Assembly: GCF_900143645.1 (NCBI RefSeq)
Contig: NZ_FRFD01000006.1
Span: 1-64,000, forward strand
Source: Anaerocolumna xylanovorans DSM 12503
GTDB taxonomy: Bacteria; Bacillota; Clostridia; Lachnospirales; Lachnospiraceae
Direction: 5' to 3'
Length of the DNA: 64,000 nucleotides
Shown: positions 44,766-53,554 of the stretch, one piece after another
Layout: every line of letters starts with the position of its first letter
Numbering within the stretch: position 1 is the stretch's first letter
Position numbers and translations under genes: made by a program
Notes under the pieces: model-generated
Told to the model about the DNA's origin: nothing
Database searches by the model: none
The model's input: the letters and a program-made list of their open reading frames with translations, nothing else

Positions 44766-46886
44766 ATGGGCTTAACCTATCAGTCTACACAAAACAGTGC
44801 TATGACGGATCTCTATCATGTTGACAGGAAAGAAGGGCAGTATGTCATTGCCCTGGCGGGAAACCCTAATACCGGGAAAAGCACGGTATTTAATGCGCTT
44901 ACAGGACTTCACCAGCATACCGGCAATTGGCCCGGTAAGACGGTTGTCAATGCAAGAGGAGAATTTACTCATGATGGCAGTGAAAATATACTGGTGGATT
45001 TACCCGGAACTTATTCGCTTTTTGCCTCTTCCGTGGAAGAGGAGGTTGCCAGGGACTTTATCTGCTTTGGCGGCTCGGATGCGGTTATTGTAGTAGCGGA
45101 CGCTACGTGTCTCGAACGGAACTTAAATCTTGCCTTTCAGGTAATGGAGCTTACAGACAAGGTTGTACTTTGTATTAATCTGATAGATGAAGCCAGGAAG
45201 AAGAAAATTAGCATTGACGGGAAGGGAATTGAAGAAGAGCTTGGAATACCGGTAGTAATGTGTGCGGCCAGAAGCGGTATCGGAATGGAAGAATTAAAGG
45301 CTGCTGTTATTAAAGTGGCAGGCGGTAAAATAGCGCCAGCTCCGAAACTTGTGAAATATAATCCTGCAGTAGAAGAATATATTCAGAACTTCTACCCTCT
45401 GATAGAGAATAGAAATGGAGGAATTCCTGTAAGATGGCTGGCACTTCGGATGTTAGACGGTGACGAAAAGCTCTTTCAGACAATGGCTTCCCATATTGGC
45501 GACAATCTTTGGGAAGAAACAGTGCATGCTGCCAATATCGGGGAGGCACAGCTTGATAAGAAGGTTATAAGAGACCAGATATCGGAGGCTATTTACCAGA
45601 GGATAGAAGAAATAAAGGAAAAATGCATTCACGAGGAAACTGTCTCCAATGAAAGAGACAAAAAGATTGATAATATCATAACTTCCAGGCGGTTTGGAAT
45701 ACCAATTATGCTTTTGTGCCTGGCGTTGGTTTTCTGGATTACCATTGCGGGGGCCAATGTTCCTTCTGCCATTTTGGCAGCTTTCCTGTTTGGCCTGGAA
45801 GATAAGCTTATTCAGGTTCTTCACGCCATTCATGTATCAGACTGGATTACCGGGGTCTTGATTCTGGGCTTATACCGGACGCTGGCCTGGGTGGTATCGG
45901 TTATGCTGCCTCCCATGGCAATATTTTTCCCGCTCTTTACCATCTTAGAGGATTTAGGTTTTCTTCCAAGAGTTGCTTTTAACATGGACCATCTGTTTAA
46001 GAAAGCCTGCGCACATGGAAAGCAGTGCCTGACTATGATGATGGGATTTGGCTGTAATGCTGCCGGAATTGTATCCTGCCGCATCATAGAGTCACCAAGG
46101 GAAAGAATGATTGCCATACTAACCAATAATTTTGTCCCCTGTAACGGCAGATTTCCCACCTTAATTGCGATTGCAAGTGTATTTTTAATATCTTTTGGAG
46201 GAAATAAAGCGGGTATAGTTCCGGCTCTTGCAGTTACCTGCATGATAGTAATTGGGATTGGGGTAACCCTTCTTGTATCTTACTTTTTATCAAAGACTGT
46301 CTTAAAAGGAGTTCCTTCGAGCTTTACTCTGGAACTGCCTCCCTACAGAGTACCAAAGATAGGTAGGGTACTCTATACTTCCATGATTGACAGATCAGTA
46401 TTTGTACTAAAGAGGGCAGTAATTGTGGCAGCTCCGGCAGGAGCCGTTATCTGGATTCTGGCAAATGTCAGCATAGGAGACGCAAGCATCCTTTTGCATA
46501 TGGTTAATTTTTTTGACCCCTTTGCAAGGCTTATCGGACTGGATGGCTTTATTCTTATGGCATTTATTCTTGGTCTGCCTGCCAATGAAATCGTACTGCC
46601 CATTCTTTTGATGGCATATCTTGCTAACGGCTCCATGGTAGAGTATGACAGCTTAAAATCATTGCGGACGGTGTTAACAGACCATGGCTGGACGTATCTT
46701 ACCGCTCTTAATACCATGCTCTTTAGTCTGCTCCATTGGCCTTGTGCTACAACCTTATTGACTATCCGTAAGGAGACCGGCAGTACGAAATGGACCCTTG
46801 TTTCGGCATTGCTTCCAACAGCGATAGCGGTTTTGGTGTGCTTTATTACTGCCTGCGCTGCAAGGCTGCTGAACTTAGTGTTTTAA
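44766..46886 (+). CDS. feoB: FeoB ferrous iron transporter
   Basis: 706 residues. The N-terminal G domain has GNPNTGKST (G1), DLPGTYSL (G3) and NLIDEA (G4, replacing NxxD), followed by a helical domain and about eight TM segments with two Gate regions (GFGCNAAGI, GLPANEIVLP). It imports Fe(II) across the membrane. AAAGGGAGG precedes the ATG. A DtxR-type repressor is encoded at 56283; a direct link is possible but not shown. Confidence 0.95.
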   Translation: MGLTYQSTQNSAMTDLYHVDRKEGQYVIALAGNPNTGKSTVFNALTGLHQHTGNWPGKTVVNARGEFTHDGSENILVDLPGTYSLFASSVEEEVARDFICFGGSDAVIVVADATCLERNLNLAFQVMELTDKVVLCINLIDEARKKKISIDGKGIEEELGIPVVMCAARSGIGMEELKAAVIKVAGGKIAPAPKLVKYNPAVEEYIQNFYPLIENRNGGIPVRWLALRMLDGDEKLFQTMASHIGDNLWEETVHAANIGEAQLDKKVIRDQISEAIYQRIEEIKEKCIHEETVSNERDKKIDNIITSRRFGIPIMLLCLALVFWITIAGANVPSAILAAFLFGLEDKLIQVLHAIHVSDWITGVLILGLYRTLAWVVSVMLPPMAIFFPLFTILEDLGFLPRVAFNMDHLFKKACAHGKQCLTMMMGFGCNAAGIVSCRIIESPRERMIAILTNNFVPCNGRFPTLIAIASVFLISFGGNKAGIVPALAVTCMIVIGIGVTLLVSYFLSKTVLKGVPSSFTLELPPYRVPKIGRVLYTSMIDRSVFVLKRAVIVAAPAGAVIWILANVSIGDASILLHMVNFFDPFARLIGLDGFILMAFILGLPANEIVLPILLMAYLANGSMVEYDSLKSLRTVLTDHGWTYLTALNTMLFSLLHWPCATTLLTIRKETGSTKWTLVSALLPTAIAVLVCFITACAARLLNLVF

Positions 46887-46995
46887 AAGATAAAAAAAGT
46901 CAAGAAATTTTCTTGCGAAAAATATGATTTTTTTGTCTATTTTGTCTTAAAAACTTGTCTAAAAATGTGCATTTATAACTATTTTAAACAAATTA

Positions 46996-47024
46996 TTTAC
47001 AAATATGACAGAATATGCTATTCT
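46996..47024 (+). promoter_or_regulatory. Promoter of the chitinase gene
   Basis: TTTACA (46996-47001), a 17-base spacer and TATTCT (47019-47024) lie about 70 bases before the chitinase start. The -35 box is one base and the -10 box two bases from consensus. Confidence 0.5.
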
Positions 47025-47094
47025 GATTTCCACAAAATGTTTCCTTGCAGAGACTAGTTGTTCGGGAAAAAATAAAATCAGGAGGTAGGTATTA

Positions 47095-49374
47095 ATGAAA
47101 AAACTGTTTTTTAAAAGAGCAGTCGTATTTATTGCGGCTCTGGCTCTTTTGGTAACAGGGATTGTACAGTTTCCGGCTGTTAGTGGAAAGACGGCGGAGG
47201 CTCAGACAACCGGAACATTGAGAAACGTGTTGTACTATGGTGACTGGTCTATTTGGGGCGGCCAGGGCAATTTTTATCCGAAAGGAATTGCAGCGGATCA
47301 GATAACACATTTAAATTTTGCATTTCTTGACTTTGATTCATCCGGTAATCTGATATTCACGGATAAAGATGCAGCAACCGGCGCACCGGTCGGTATGGAC
47401 GGCGTTACATGGGGAGCCGCTAACGGTGGTGTATTAAATGCATTTCAGCAGCTTCGCGCTGAGAATCCCAATCTTCGTATTGGTGTTTCCCTTGGCGGCT
47501 GGTCCAGGTCCGGAGATTTTTCAGCCGTAGCAGCCAGTGAAACAGCAAGAAAAGCATTTGTTTCAAATGTTTGTAAGTTCATAAAATACTGCAATATGGA
47601 TTTCGTGGATCTTGACTGGGAGTATCCCTGTTCCAAACGCAGTCCTGACCTTGTAGATAATGCCAAGGATGAAGGTACCCCGAACGCTTCTCCGGCAGAT
47701 AAAGCAAATTATATTCTGTTATTAAAGGAATTCAGAAAACAATTAGATGCTCAGGGAGCCGCACTTGGACGTACCTATGAGTTATCTGTTGCCTTATCAG
47801 CATCAAAGGCTAATCTGGAAGAGGGTATTGATATTCCGCAATTATTCTCAGTTGTAGATTTTGCCAATATGATGACCTATGACCTTCGTGGTTCATGGGA
47901 TGAATACAGCGGACATCAGACGCCTCTTTACAGCAATCCGGCTGATCCGTATGCAAGTTCCGGATATTCTATCGATGGCTGTGTGAAATACTTATTATCA
48001 AAGGGTGCTCCTTCCCAGAAGATCGTAGTGGGTGCAGCATTCTATACAAGAGGATGGGAAAAAGTAAGTGCAGGTTCCAATTCCTCTTTACCGGGCTTGT
48101 TTGGGGCTGCTGAACTTTGTGCAAAGGATGCGGATCTGACGGCTACCAGAGGAGCGGCAAATGAGGCAGCTCTTTCCGTTGGTGACGGAGGACATCGCGG
48201 CGGTGTTTGGAGTTACCGCTCTCTTAGCAAGCTTAAAGCTGCATACCCCGGACTGGTTGAATACTGGGATGATGTTGCAAAAGCACCTTATCTGTATAAT
48301 GCATCAACCGGTGCTTTCTTTACCTATGATAATGTTAGAAGCATAACTGCGAAGGCAGATTACGTAAAGGCTAATAATCTTGGCGGTATGATTTCCTGGA
48401 TGGCTTCCCAGGATGCAGAAACCACTGCATCAGGCAAAAGAGACGAGTTGGTTTCAACAATCAAAAAGGGACTTTTCGGTTCCGGTGCTCTTCCTGCCTA
48501 TTCACTTCCTGCCAGTGCATTAGATGTAAGTTCTTCTATTACAGCAAGCGGAAATGTATATACGATTACAATTAAGAATAATGCAACTGCCAATGAATCC
48601 GGCGAAGTTTTATCTTTAGTTGAGACGGCGGGAGAAACAGTTAAGGCTCCTAAGTTATATATTAAGACAAATAGCGGTGCAACCTTCAGCGCATCCGGCT
48701 ATGGCTGCGGAACTGTTACGAATTCCAACGGTTACGGCATTGCTGATATGGCTGTGGTTTATGATAACAAGCTTATTGGACAGGGTGCTACAGTCACGAT
48801 CCAGTTAGCAGTTACAGGCACGGCAGATGTTTCTGACATCGCAAGTATCGAGCTTGCTCAAAGAATTACACCGGCCGGTGTTGAAATTAGCAAGCAGATA
48901 ATTTATAAGGGAAACGGGACAGTAACGCCAACAGTAACCCCTACGGTAACGCCAACCGTGACGCCAACAGTAACGCCAACCGTGACGCCAACAGTAACCC
49001 CTACGGTAACGCCAACCGTGACGCCAACGGTAACCCCTACAGTAACACCAACAGTAACTCCTACTGTAACACCAACGGTAACCCCTGGCACAGATACTTA
49101 TGATGCATCAAAGATTTATACTGCGGGAGATACGGTAGTATATAATGGTGTAACTTATGTGTGCAAATGGTGGACACAGGGTACTGCACCAGGCACTGCA
49201 AACGGACCTTGGGAAATGAAGACAACGTCAAATTCCGATGGTTCTGTTAATTACGTAGCAGGAAAAGCTTATGTCAGCGGCGATATTGTATTATATAACG
49301 GTGTGAAATATAAAGCGAACTGGTGGACGACTTCCGTACCAGGAGCTGATTCCTCCTGGACCCTGATCGGTTAA
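47095..49374 (+). CDS. Secreted GH18 chitinase with chitin-binding modules
   Basis: 759 residues. Signal peptide at about 1-36; GH18 barrel at about 42-465 with SLGGW and the catalytic DFVDLDWE motif (acid E176); a beta-sandwich module of CBM2/CBM3-like character at about 475-600; a linker of 14 TVTP repeats (about 609-664); and two CBM5/12 chitin-binding domains with the WW pairs CKWWTQG and ANWWTTS. It cuts chitin outside the cell. The ribosome binding site AGGAGG precedes the ATG, and it is transcribed alone. Confidence 0.95.
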   Translation: MKKLFFKRAVVFIAALALLVTGIVQFPAVSGKTAEAQTTGTLRNVLYYGDWSIWGGQGNFYPKGIAADQITHLNFAFLDFDSSGNLIFTDKDAATGAPVGMDGVTWGAANGGVLNAFQQLRAENPNLRIGVSLGGWSRSGDFSAVAASETARKAFVSNVCKFIKYCNMDFVDLDWEYPCSKRSPDLVDNAKDEGTPNASPADKANYILLLKEFRKQLDAQGAALGRTYELSVALSASKANLEEGIDIPQLFSVVDFANMMTYDLRGSWDEYSGHQTPLYSNPADPYASSGYSIDGCVKYLLSKGAPSQKIVVGAAFYTRGWEKVSAGSNSSLPGLFGAAELCAKDADLTATRGAANEAALSVGDGGHRGGVWSYRSLSKLKAAYPGLVEYWDDVAKAPYLYNASTGAFFTYDNVRSITAKADYVKANNLGGMISWMASQDAETTASGKRDELVSTIKKGLFGSGALPAYSLPASALDVSSSITASGNVYTITIKNNATANESGEVLSLVETAGETVKAPKLYIKTNSGATFSASGYGCGTVTNSNGYGIADMAVVYDNKLIGQGATVTIQLAVTGTADVSDIASIELAQRITPAGVEISKQIIYKGNGTVTPTVTPTVTPTVTPTVTPTVTPTVTPTVTPTVTPTVTPTVTPTVTPTVTPTVTPGTDTYDASKIYTAGDTVVYNGVTYVCKWWTQGTAPGTANGPWEMKTTSNSDGSVNYVAGKAYVSGDIVLYNGVKYKANWWTTSVPGADSSWTLIG
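48919..49086 (+). repeat. Fourteen 12-bp repeats encoding the TVTP linker
   Basis: Fourteen tandem 12-base units of the type ACNGTNACNCCN. Codon third positions vary between units, so the array was kept by selection on protein sequence but may still change length by slippage. On the minus strand it gives an artificial VGVT reading frame. Confidence 0.95.
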
Positions 49375-49405
49375 CAGAGAAAACTAATATTAGTCTGGTA
49401 TAAAT

Positions 49406-49460
49406 GACACAGACAGAAAAGCAGCAGTTAAAATGCTTCTTCTCTGTCTGTGTTGTTTTT
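49406..49460 (+). terminator. Terminator after the chitinase gene
   Basis: ACACAGACAGA pairs with TCTGTCTGTGT, with an inner AGCA/TGCT pairing, followed by TGTTTTTATTTTT. Confidence 0.8.
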
Positions 49461-49464
49461 ATTT

Positions 49465-50466
49465 TTAAAAGTCATTTTCCCCGATATTTAATCGGTATTG
49501 CCTGTTTATCCGTTCTTTGATTTGCGTAAGAAAACCTTCCGGGCCCAATACCTTTACGACCGGGCCAAAGCTTAGAATGCGTATCAGAAGTTCGGTTTCA
49601 TCCTGTCTGTCGTAATAAATCCTGCAAGTATAGCATTCCTTTTCTTCATCATATTCTGTCTGCTTTTCCCAGGAGGCAAATTGCAGCATAAAACGCTCCA
49701 GTGCGTTCCGCTCTTCGGAAATTTCCAGTACAATGGGAGTAGCGTGGGTTTTCTGAACAAAATACTTTTCTGCGTTGAAATGGACCGGTAGGACAGCAGT
49801 GGAAGATTCAACCGAGCGGATTCGTGCAAAGTTTAATGTGACTTTTTTATGACGTCCATCCCCTTTAAGAAGGACCCCAAGGAGGCGGAACTTATCGTCC
49901 CGGACGGAGTAATTTATATGATAAGGAACAATATTTCTGGCCAGCCGTCTTTGTTTACCGCTTTCATACTGAATATATACCGGTGATTTTGTAACACAGG
50001 CCTTTAGGATCGACCTGAAATTCTGAATATAGGTTTCATCTTCATAAGGGTCACCATCGGCTGCCAGGTCATATGTATGAAAATCCTCTGTTAAAAAGAG
50101 GGGCGGAATATCAGAAAGTGCACTTTTCAGTGCAGCCAACTCGTCCGGAGCCACAAACAGAAGGATTCGCCTGTCCAAGAGGAGAGCCTTTAACCACGCT
50201 TTTTCAAGGCCTGTCATGGGCCGTCTGGTGTCTGGCCATTGGAGCTTTGAATAGTATTTGCCGTCTGCCTGCCTTTTAAGCAAACTCCACTCATCGGAAA
50301 AAAGCTTTGGCAGCAGGTGAAAGGCACTGTCATAAAAGGCATGGGAGTTGACCAGTTTTTCAATATCACTTTTTGAGATACCGTCCCCCGCCTGTTCCAA
50401 AATCTTTGCTACTACTGAATAATAGCAGCCATAAACCTCTGAAAATAAATCGCTGTTAGTTCCCAT
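49465..50466 (-). CDS. WYL-domain transcriptional regulator 1
   Basis: 333 residues. The middle and C-terminal part resembles a WYL domain: a strand-rich segment with RNIVPYHINYSVRDDKFRLLG, where the canonical W-Y-L region is degenerate, followed by a WCX-like end. The N-terminus looks helical and may bind DNA. It overlaps the upstream WYL gene by 11 bases, so the two proteins are made together. WYL proteins sense ligands, often nucleic acid fragments or nucleotides. The pair is divergent from rtcB. Confidence 0.75.
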   Translation of the reverse strand: MGTNSDLFSEVYGCYYSVVAKILEQAGDGISKSDIEKLVNSHAFYDSAFHLLPKLFSDEWSLLKRQADGKYYSKLQWPDTRRPMTGLEKAWLKALLLDRRILLFVAPDELAALKSALSDIPPLFLTEDFHTYDLAADGDPYEDETYIQNFRSILKACVTKSPVYIQYESGKQRRLARNIVPYHINYSVRDDKFRLLGVLLKGDGRHKKVTLNFARIRSVESSTAVLPVHFNAEKYFVQKTHATPIVLEISEERNALERFMLQFASWEKQTEYDEEKECYTCRIYYDRQDETELLIRILSFGPVVKVLGPEGFLTQIKERINRQYRLNIGENDF

Positions 50467-51685
50467 ACATTTCTTTCATCCTTTTAATATCCTTGTAAAA
50501 ACGGTCGATAACAATTTGGTTTGTTCCTTCCAGCTGTATAATTCTTCCCGTAAAGGTTTTAAGCCATGGAGAGATATCATTGGAATCAAACATTTCCTTT
50601 GTATATAGAAAAACATTCGGCTCCAGGCGTATAAGTTCACCGTCATGGCCCTCACGAACAATGCGCTCCAGTATATAAGCTTCGGTTTCCTCGTTAATAG
50701 ACAGCTTCATACAGACAATTTCCATACGGCTTTCACCGCCAAAGCCTACTCCCCATATATTAGGAAGATTTTTCATAAGATTCTCATAGTGCTTCTTGGT
50801 ATCATTACAGAATCCCAGCGTTTTAACTGCTTTTATGTGGTCCAGCCGGTAGTTGAAGAAACGCTTTGTTCTGGTTTTATAGACACAGAGATAACGTCTT
50901 CCGGTCGCAGCGCTGATGAAGATTTTTAGAGGAATACCATCCAAAGTGGAAATCCGGGTTCCGGATTCATTGTAGTTTAAGAATTCAATTGCCTGTCCGT
51001 TTCTGATAGCAGAAAGCAAATCCAGCAGAATTGCATCTTCCAGAGTATGTGCGGCATAATAATGTTTGAAGGAAAAGAGGCCATTTAGGGTATTCTGGTT
51101 ATCCATGATAAAGCTGCCGATTTCCCCAAAGGCTGTGGCGCCCTGAAAGAATTTAACTGCGTCTGATAAACCGGGTGCCATAGTAAGCATATGCTCAAAG
51201 TTATCGGGGGACAGGCTGTAATAGAGGGATTTCCCTTGCTTTTTTGCTGCTATCAATCCCAGTGTATGGTATTCATTGCACTTGTTGCGGACGGTCTGGA
51301 TGTCAAAAATCTGATCGCTCCTTTTGCAAATAACATCAGTTAGTTTGTCGATGGAAAAAATTTCCTTATTTTTAAGTGCATCCAGAATATAAAAATGCAG
51401 CATAATATCATTGTTTGTAAAAGCTTTGGATTTCCAGGCGGCATAGAGAGGATTTACCGGCACCTTTGAACAATCCATGGAAATAAACAGATTCTTTCCG
51501 GATTTTGTATACTCCCATTTCATGTATTCCCCTATATAGCTTTCAATCCGGCGCTTCTCATTATCGTAAGTACGGGCAGATTTGTGCGTAAAATCACTGC
51601 GGGATTTAAAACCGTAAATATAAAAATCCCGCATGTAATCCCTTATTTTATCAAAATTTCGAATCAGTTCCTGAAATTCTCCCAT
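50456..51685 (-). CDS. WYL-domain transcriptional regulator 2
   Basis: 409 residues from the ATG at 51685 (GGAGAT before it); the frame opens at 51835, but that part holds the palindromic repeat. The N-terminal half has winged-helix-like segments (TVRNKCNEYHTLGLIAAKK, KSLYYSLSP). The C-terminal half has a WYL domain (QAIEFLNY, GIPLKIFISAATGRRYLCVY, RFFNYRLDHIKAVK). It lies directly opposite rtcB, with a 190-base gap carrying repeat palindromes. Regulation of rtcB is the natural guess, as RNA-repair operons often have such regulators. Confidence 0.85.
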   Translation of the reverse strand: MGEFQELIRNFDKIRDYMRDFYIYGFKSRSDFTHKSARTYDNEKRRIESYIGEYMKWEYTKSGKNLFISMDCSKVPVNPLYAAWKSKAFTNNDIMLHFYILDALKNKEIFSIDKLTDVICKRSDQIFDIQTVRNKCNEYHTLGLIAAKKQGKSLYYSLSPDNFEHMLTMAPGLSDAVKFFQGATAFGEIGSFIMDNQNTLNGLFSFKHYYAAHTLEDAILLDLLSAIRNGQAIEFLNYNESGTRISTLDGIPLKIFISAATGRRYLCVYKTRTKRFFNYRLDHIKAVKTLGFCNDTKKHYENLMKNLPNIWGVGFGGESRMEIVCMKLSINEETEAYILERIVREGHDGELIRLEPNVFLYTKEMFDSNDISPWLKTFTGRIIQLEGTNQIVIDRFYKDIKRMKEMYGN

Positions 51686-51700
51686 ACTAATCTCCATGCA

Positions 51701-51763
51701 TATCGCAAGTTTACTTGCGATACTGCTTAAATAGAAATTTGAAAAATGCAATGCATTTTTCAA
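51701..51763. repeat. Palindrome pair (repeat element copy 2)
   Basis: A perfect 22-bp palindrome TATCGCAAGTTTACTTGCGATA (51701-51722) is followed by TTGAAAAATGCA-a-TGCATTTTTCAA (51739-51763). The CGCAAGT core and the GAAAAAT hairpin also occur together at 23045-23147. The location in the WYL/rtcB divergent region could also make it an operator. Confidence 0.65.
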
Positions 51764-51873
51764 TCTAATCCCTATTTTCGCAAACTTTTTTAAATGATTG
51801 CAGTGAAAATACATGTTAATATCATAACATAGCAAACAGATACAGACAATAAAGAATGAAGGGAAGTGATTGT

Positions 51874-53106
51874 ATGTTTGTTATTGCGGATAAGAATACC
51901 TGTATACCTATTAAAGTATGGCTGGAGGATGGAAAAAGTATAGATGAAAGTTGTCTGGAGCAGGCATATAATCTTTCCAGACTGCCCTTTTTACATCAAT
52001 GGGTCGCATTGATGCCGGACACCCATACAGGAATGGGAATGCCAATCGGAGGTGTTATTGCTGCCAAGGATGTTATTATTCCAAATGCAGTCGGGGTAGA
52101 TATTGGATGCGGCATGGCATTTGCAGGAACCAATATCCCTGTGGAAGAAATCAAAAATATCCAGACAGGAAGCGGCACGCTGATACAGGCTATCGTGGGA
52201 GATATCTTAAGGAATGTTCCCACAGGCTTTAAACACCATACCCATGAACAACCCTGTAATACTCTTGATAGAGCCCTTGAGGAGCTTTATAAATATGAAG
52301 AAAACGGCGAGTTATTAGGACAGTTGGATGCGGGATTCTTTCAGATTGGCACTCTTGGCGGCGGAAATCATTTTATCGAGTTACAGGAGGACGAAGAAGG
52401 TTATCTTGGTATTATGATTCATTCCGGAAGCCGTAATTTCGGTAAGCAGGTGTGCGATGCTTTTCATCACAAGGCCAGAGAACTGAACCAGAAATGGCAC
52501 AGTCAGGTGCCGGATGAATATCGTCTGGCTTTTCTGCCGGTGGATATAAAAGAGGGCAGGCAATATATTAACTGGATGAATCTTGCACTGGATTTTGCGG
52601 AGGAAAACAGGCTTCGCATGATGCTTGCAGTGAAAGCAATTGTGGATAAATGGGTTAGTAAGTATACCGGTTTAAGCATTGAATATACAACAGAAATCAA
52701 CTGCCATCACAACTATGCGTCCTTGGAACAGCATTACGGCAAAGAGGTGTGGGTTCACCGCAAAGGAGCAACAAGGGCAAGAGAAGGTGAACTTGCAGTT
52801 ATTCCCGGTGCTATGGGTTCCTATAGCTATGTGGTAGAAGGCTTGGGAAATGATATGAGCTTTCATTCCTCCTCCCATGGGGCAGGCAGAAGATATTCCA
52901 GAAAAGGTGCCATGGCGGCCTTTACAACAGAGGAAGTTATGGGTGATTTACAAAAACAGGACGTCGTTTTAGGAAAGTTCAATAAAAAGGACGTGGCCGA
53001 GGAAAGCCGTTTTGCCTATAAGGATATAGACGAAGTAATGGAAAACCAAAGGGATCTGGTAAAACCGGTAAAACGGCTGAAAACAATCGGCGTTGTAAAA
53101 GGATAA
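51874..53106 (+). CDS. rtcB: RtcB-type RNA-splicing ligase
   Basis: 410 residues from the ATG at 51874 (AAGGGAAGTGAT before it). All family motifs are present: Mn-binding Cys in DIGCGM, GGNHFIE, HSGSRNFG, EINCHHNYA, the guanylylated His in HRKGATRA, and PGAMGSYSYVVEG. RtcB joins RNA 2',3'-cyclic phosphate or 3'-phosphate ends to 5'-OH ends with GTP and repairs cleaved tRNA or rRNA. It is divergent from the two WYL genes and is followed on the same strand by a structured tRNA-like RNA region and a slipin gene. Confidence 0.95.
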   Translation: MFVIADKNTCIPIKVWLEDGKSIDESCLEQAYNLSRLPFLHQWVALMPDTHTGMGMPIGGVIAAKDVIIPNAVGVDIGCGMAFAGTNIPVEEIKNIQTGSGTLIQAIVGDILRNVPTGFKHHTHEQPCNTLDRALEELYKYEENGELLGQLDAGFFQIGTLGGGNHFIELQEDEEGYLGIMIHSGSRNFGKQVCDAFHHKARELNQKWHSQVPDEYRLAFLPVDIKEGRQYINWMNLALDFAEENRLRMMLAVKAIVDKWVSKYTGLSIEYTTEINCHHNYASLEQHYGKEVWVHRKGATRAREGELAVIPGAMGSYSYVVEGLGNDMSFHSSSHGAGRRYSRKGAMAAFTTEEVMGDLQKQDVVLGKFNKKDVAEESRFAYKDIDEVMENQRDLVKPVKRLKTIGVVKG

Positions 53107-53133
53107 CGGTATTTTGGCGTAGGCCATGATATA

Positions 53134-53420
53134 GTCTGTTTGTTTTAGCATAGGATTTTCTTCCTTGCGGCGCAGGAAGCTTTTGCTTAGCTGTGTACCG
53201 GACAGACGGGATTTAAGAGGGGATGGCGGTTCGACCCCCATACCCATTATAGGGTTAGCCAAGTGGTTAAGGTAATTAAGGTAAGATTAACGATCTGTGG
53301 TTCAACTCCACACCAATACACCTGTCAAGTGTATAAACATCAGAAAGAGTGTAGATACCCGGTGGCGTAGAAATTGTGCGTCACAGCATGAATCCGGGCC
53401 TGCAGCAGGGCGGATACCGC
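53134..53420 (+). ncRNA. Structured RNA region with tRNA-like modules
   Basis: Between rtcB and the slipin gene lie 448 non-coding bases full of helices. GTCTGT (53134-53139) pairs with ACAGAC (53202-53207) around a CTTCCT/AGGAAG hairpin. A tRNA-like stretch follows at 53249-53320. CCCGG (53358-53362) pairs with CCGGG (53394-53398) around a TGTG/CACA hairpin, and GCGG/CCGC (53410-53420) closes the region. No ORF is supported. It is likely co-transcribed with rtcB. In related bacterial RNA-repair systems, tRNA-like Y RNAs are encoded next to rtc genes; that this RNA is such a partner or substrate is inference. Confidence 0.6.
53249..53320 (+). ncRNA. tRNA-like element lacking a paired acceptor stem
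   Basis: It has tRNA spacing throughout: TA before a D arm GCC...GGT (53258-53273) containing AGTGGTTAA, an anticodon-like arm TTAA/TTAA with a seven-base loop (53275-53291, TAA at the anticodon position, G instead of T at position 33), a four-base variable loop, and a perfect T arm TGTGG-TTCAACT-CCACA (53296-53312). The acceptor ends pair at only three of seven positions. It therefore looks like a tRNA mimic or a decayed tRNA, not a working tRNA. A second degenerate TTCGA arm lies just upstream at about 53224-53242. Confidence 0.65.
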
Positions 53421-53554
53421 AGCAAAAGACTTATCCCATGTTCATAAACTGTATGAAAACCGGATAAAACATTTAGCTGCTCAAGCCATACTCCCCAGGG
53501 ATTTATGTGGGTATTTACGCAAATTCTAAAAATTAAGAAAGGAAAGAAGTTAAG

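Noticed and set aside
48903..49091. Minus-strand VGVT repeat frame
   Set aside because: Mirror image of the TVTP linker of the chitinase; an artefact of the 12-bp repeat.
53224..53242. A first complete tRNA upstream of the tRNA-like element
   Set aside because: Only a TTCGA loop with a poor stem is present; D and anticodon arms cannot be built convincingly.
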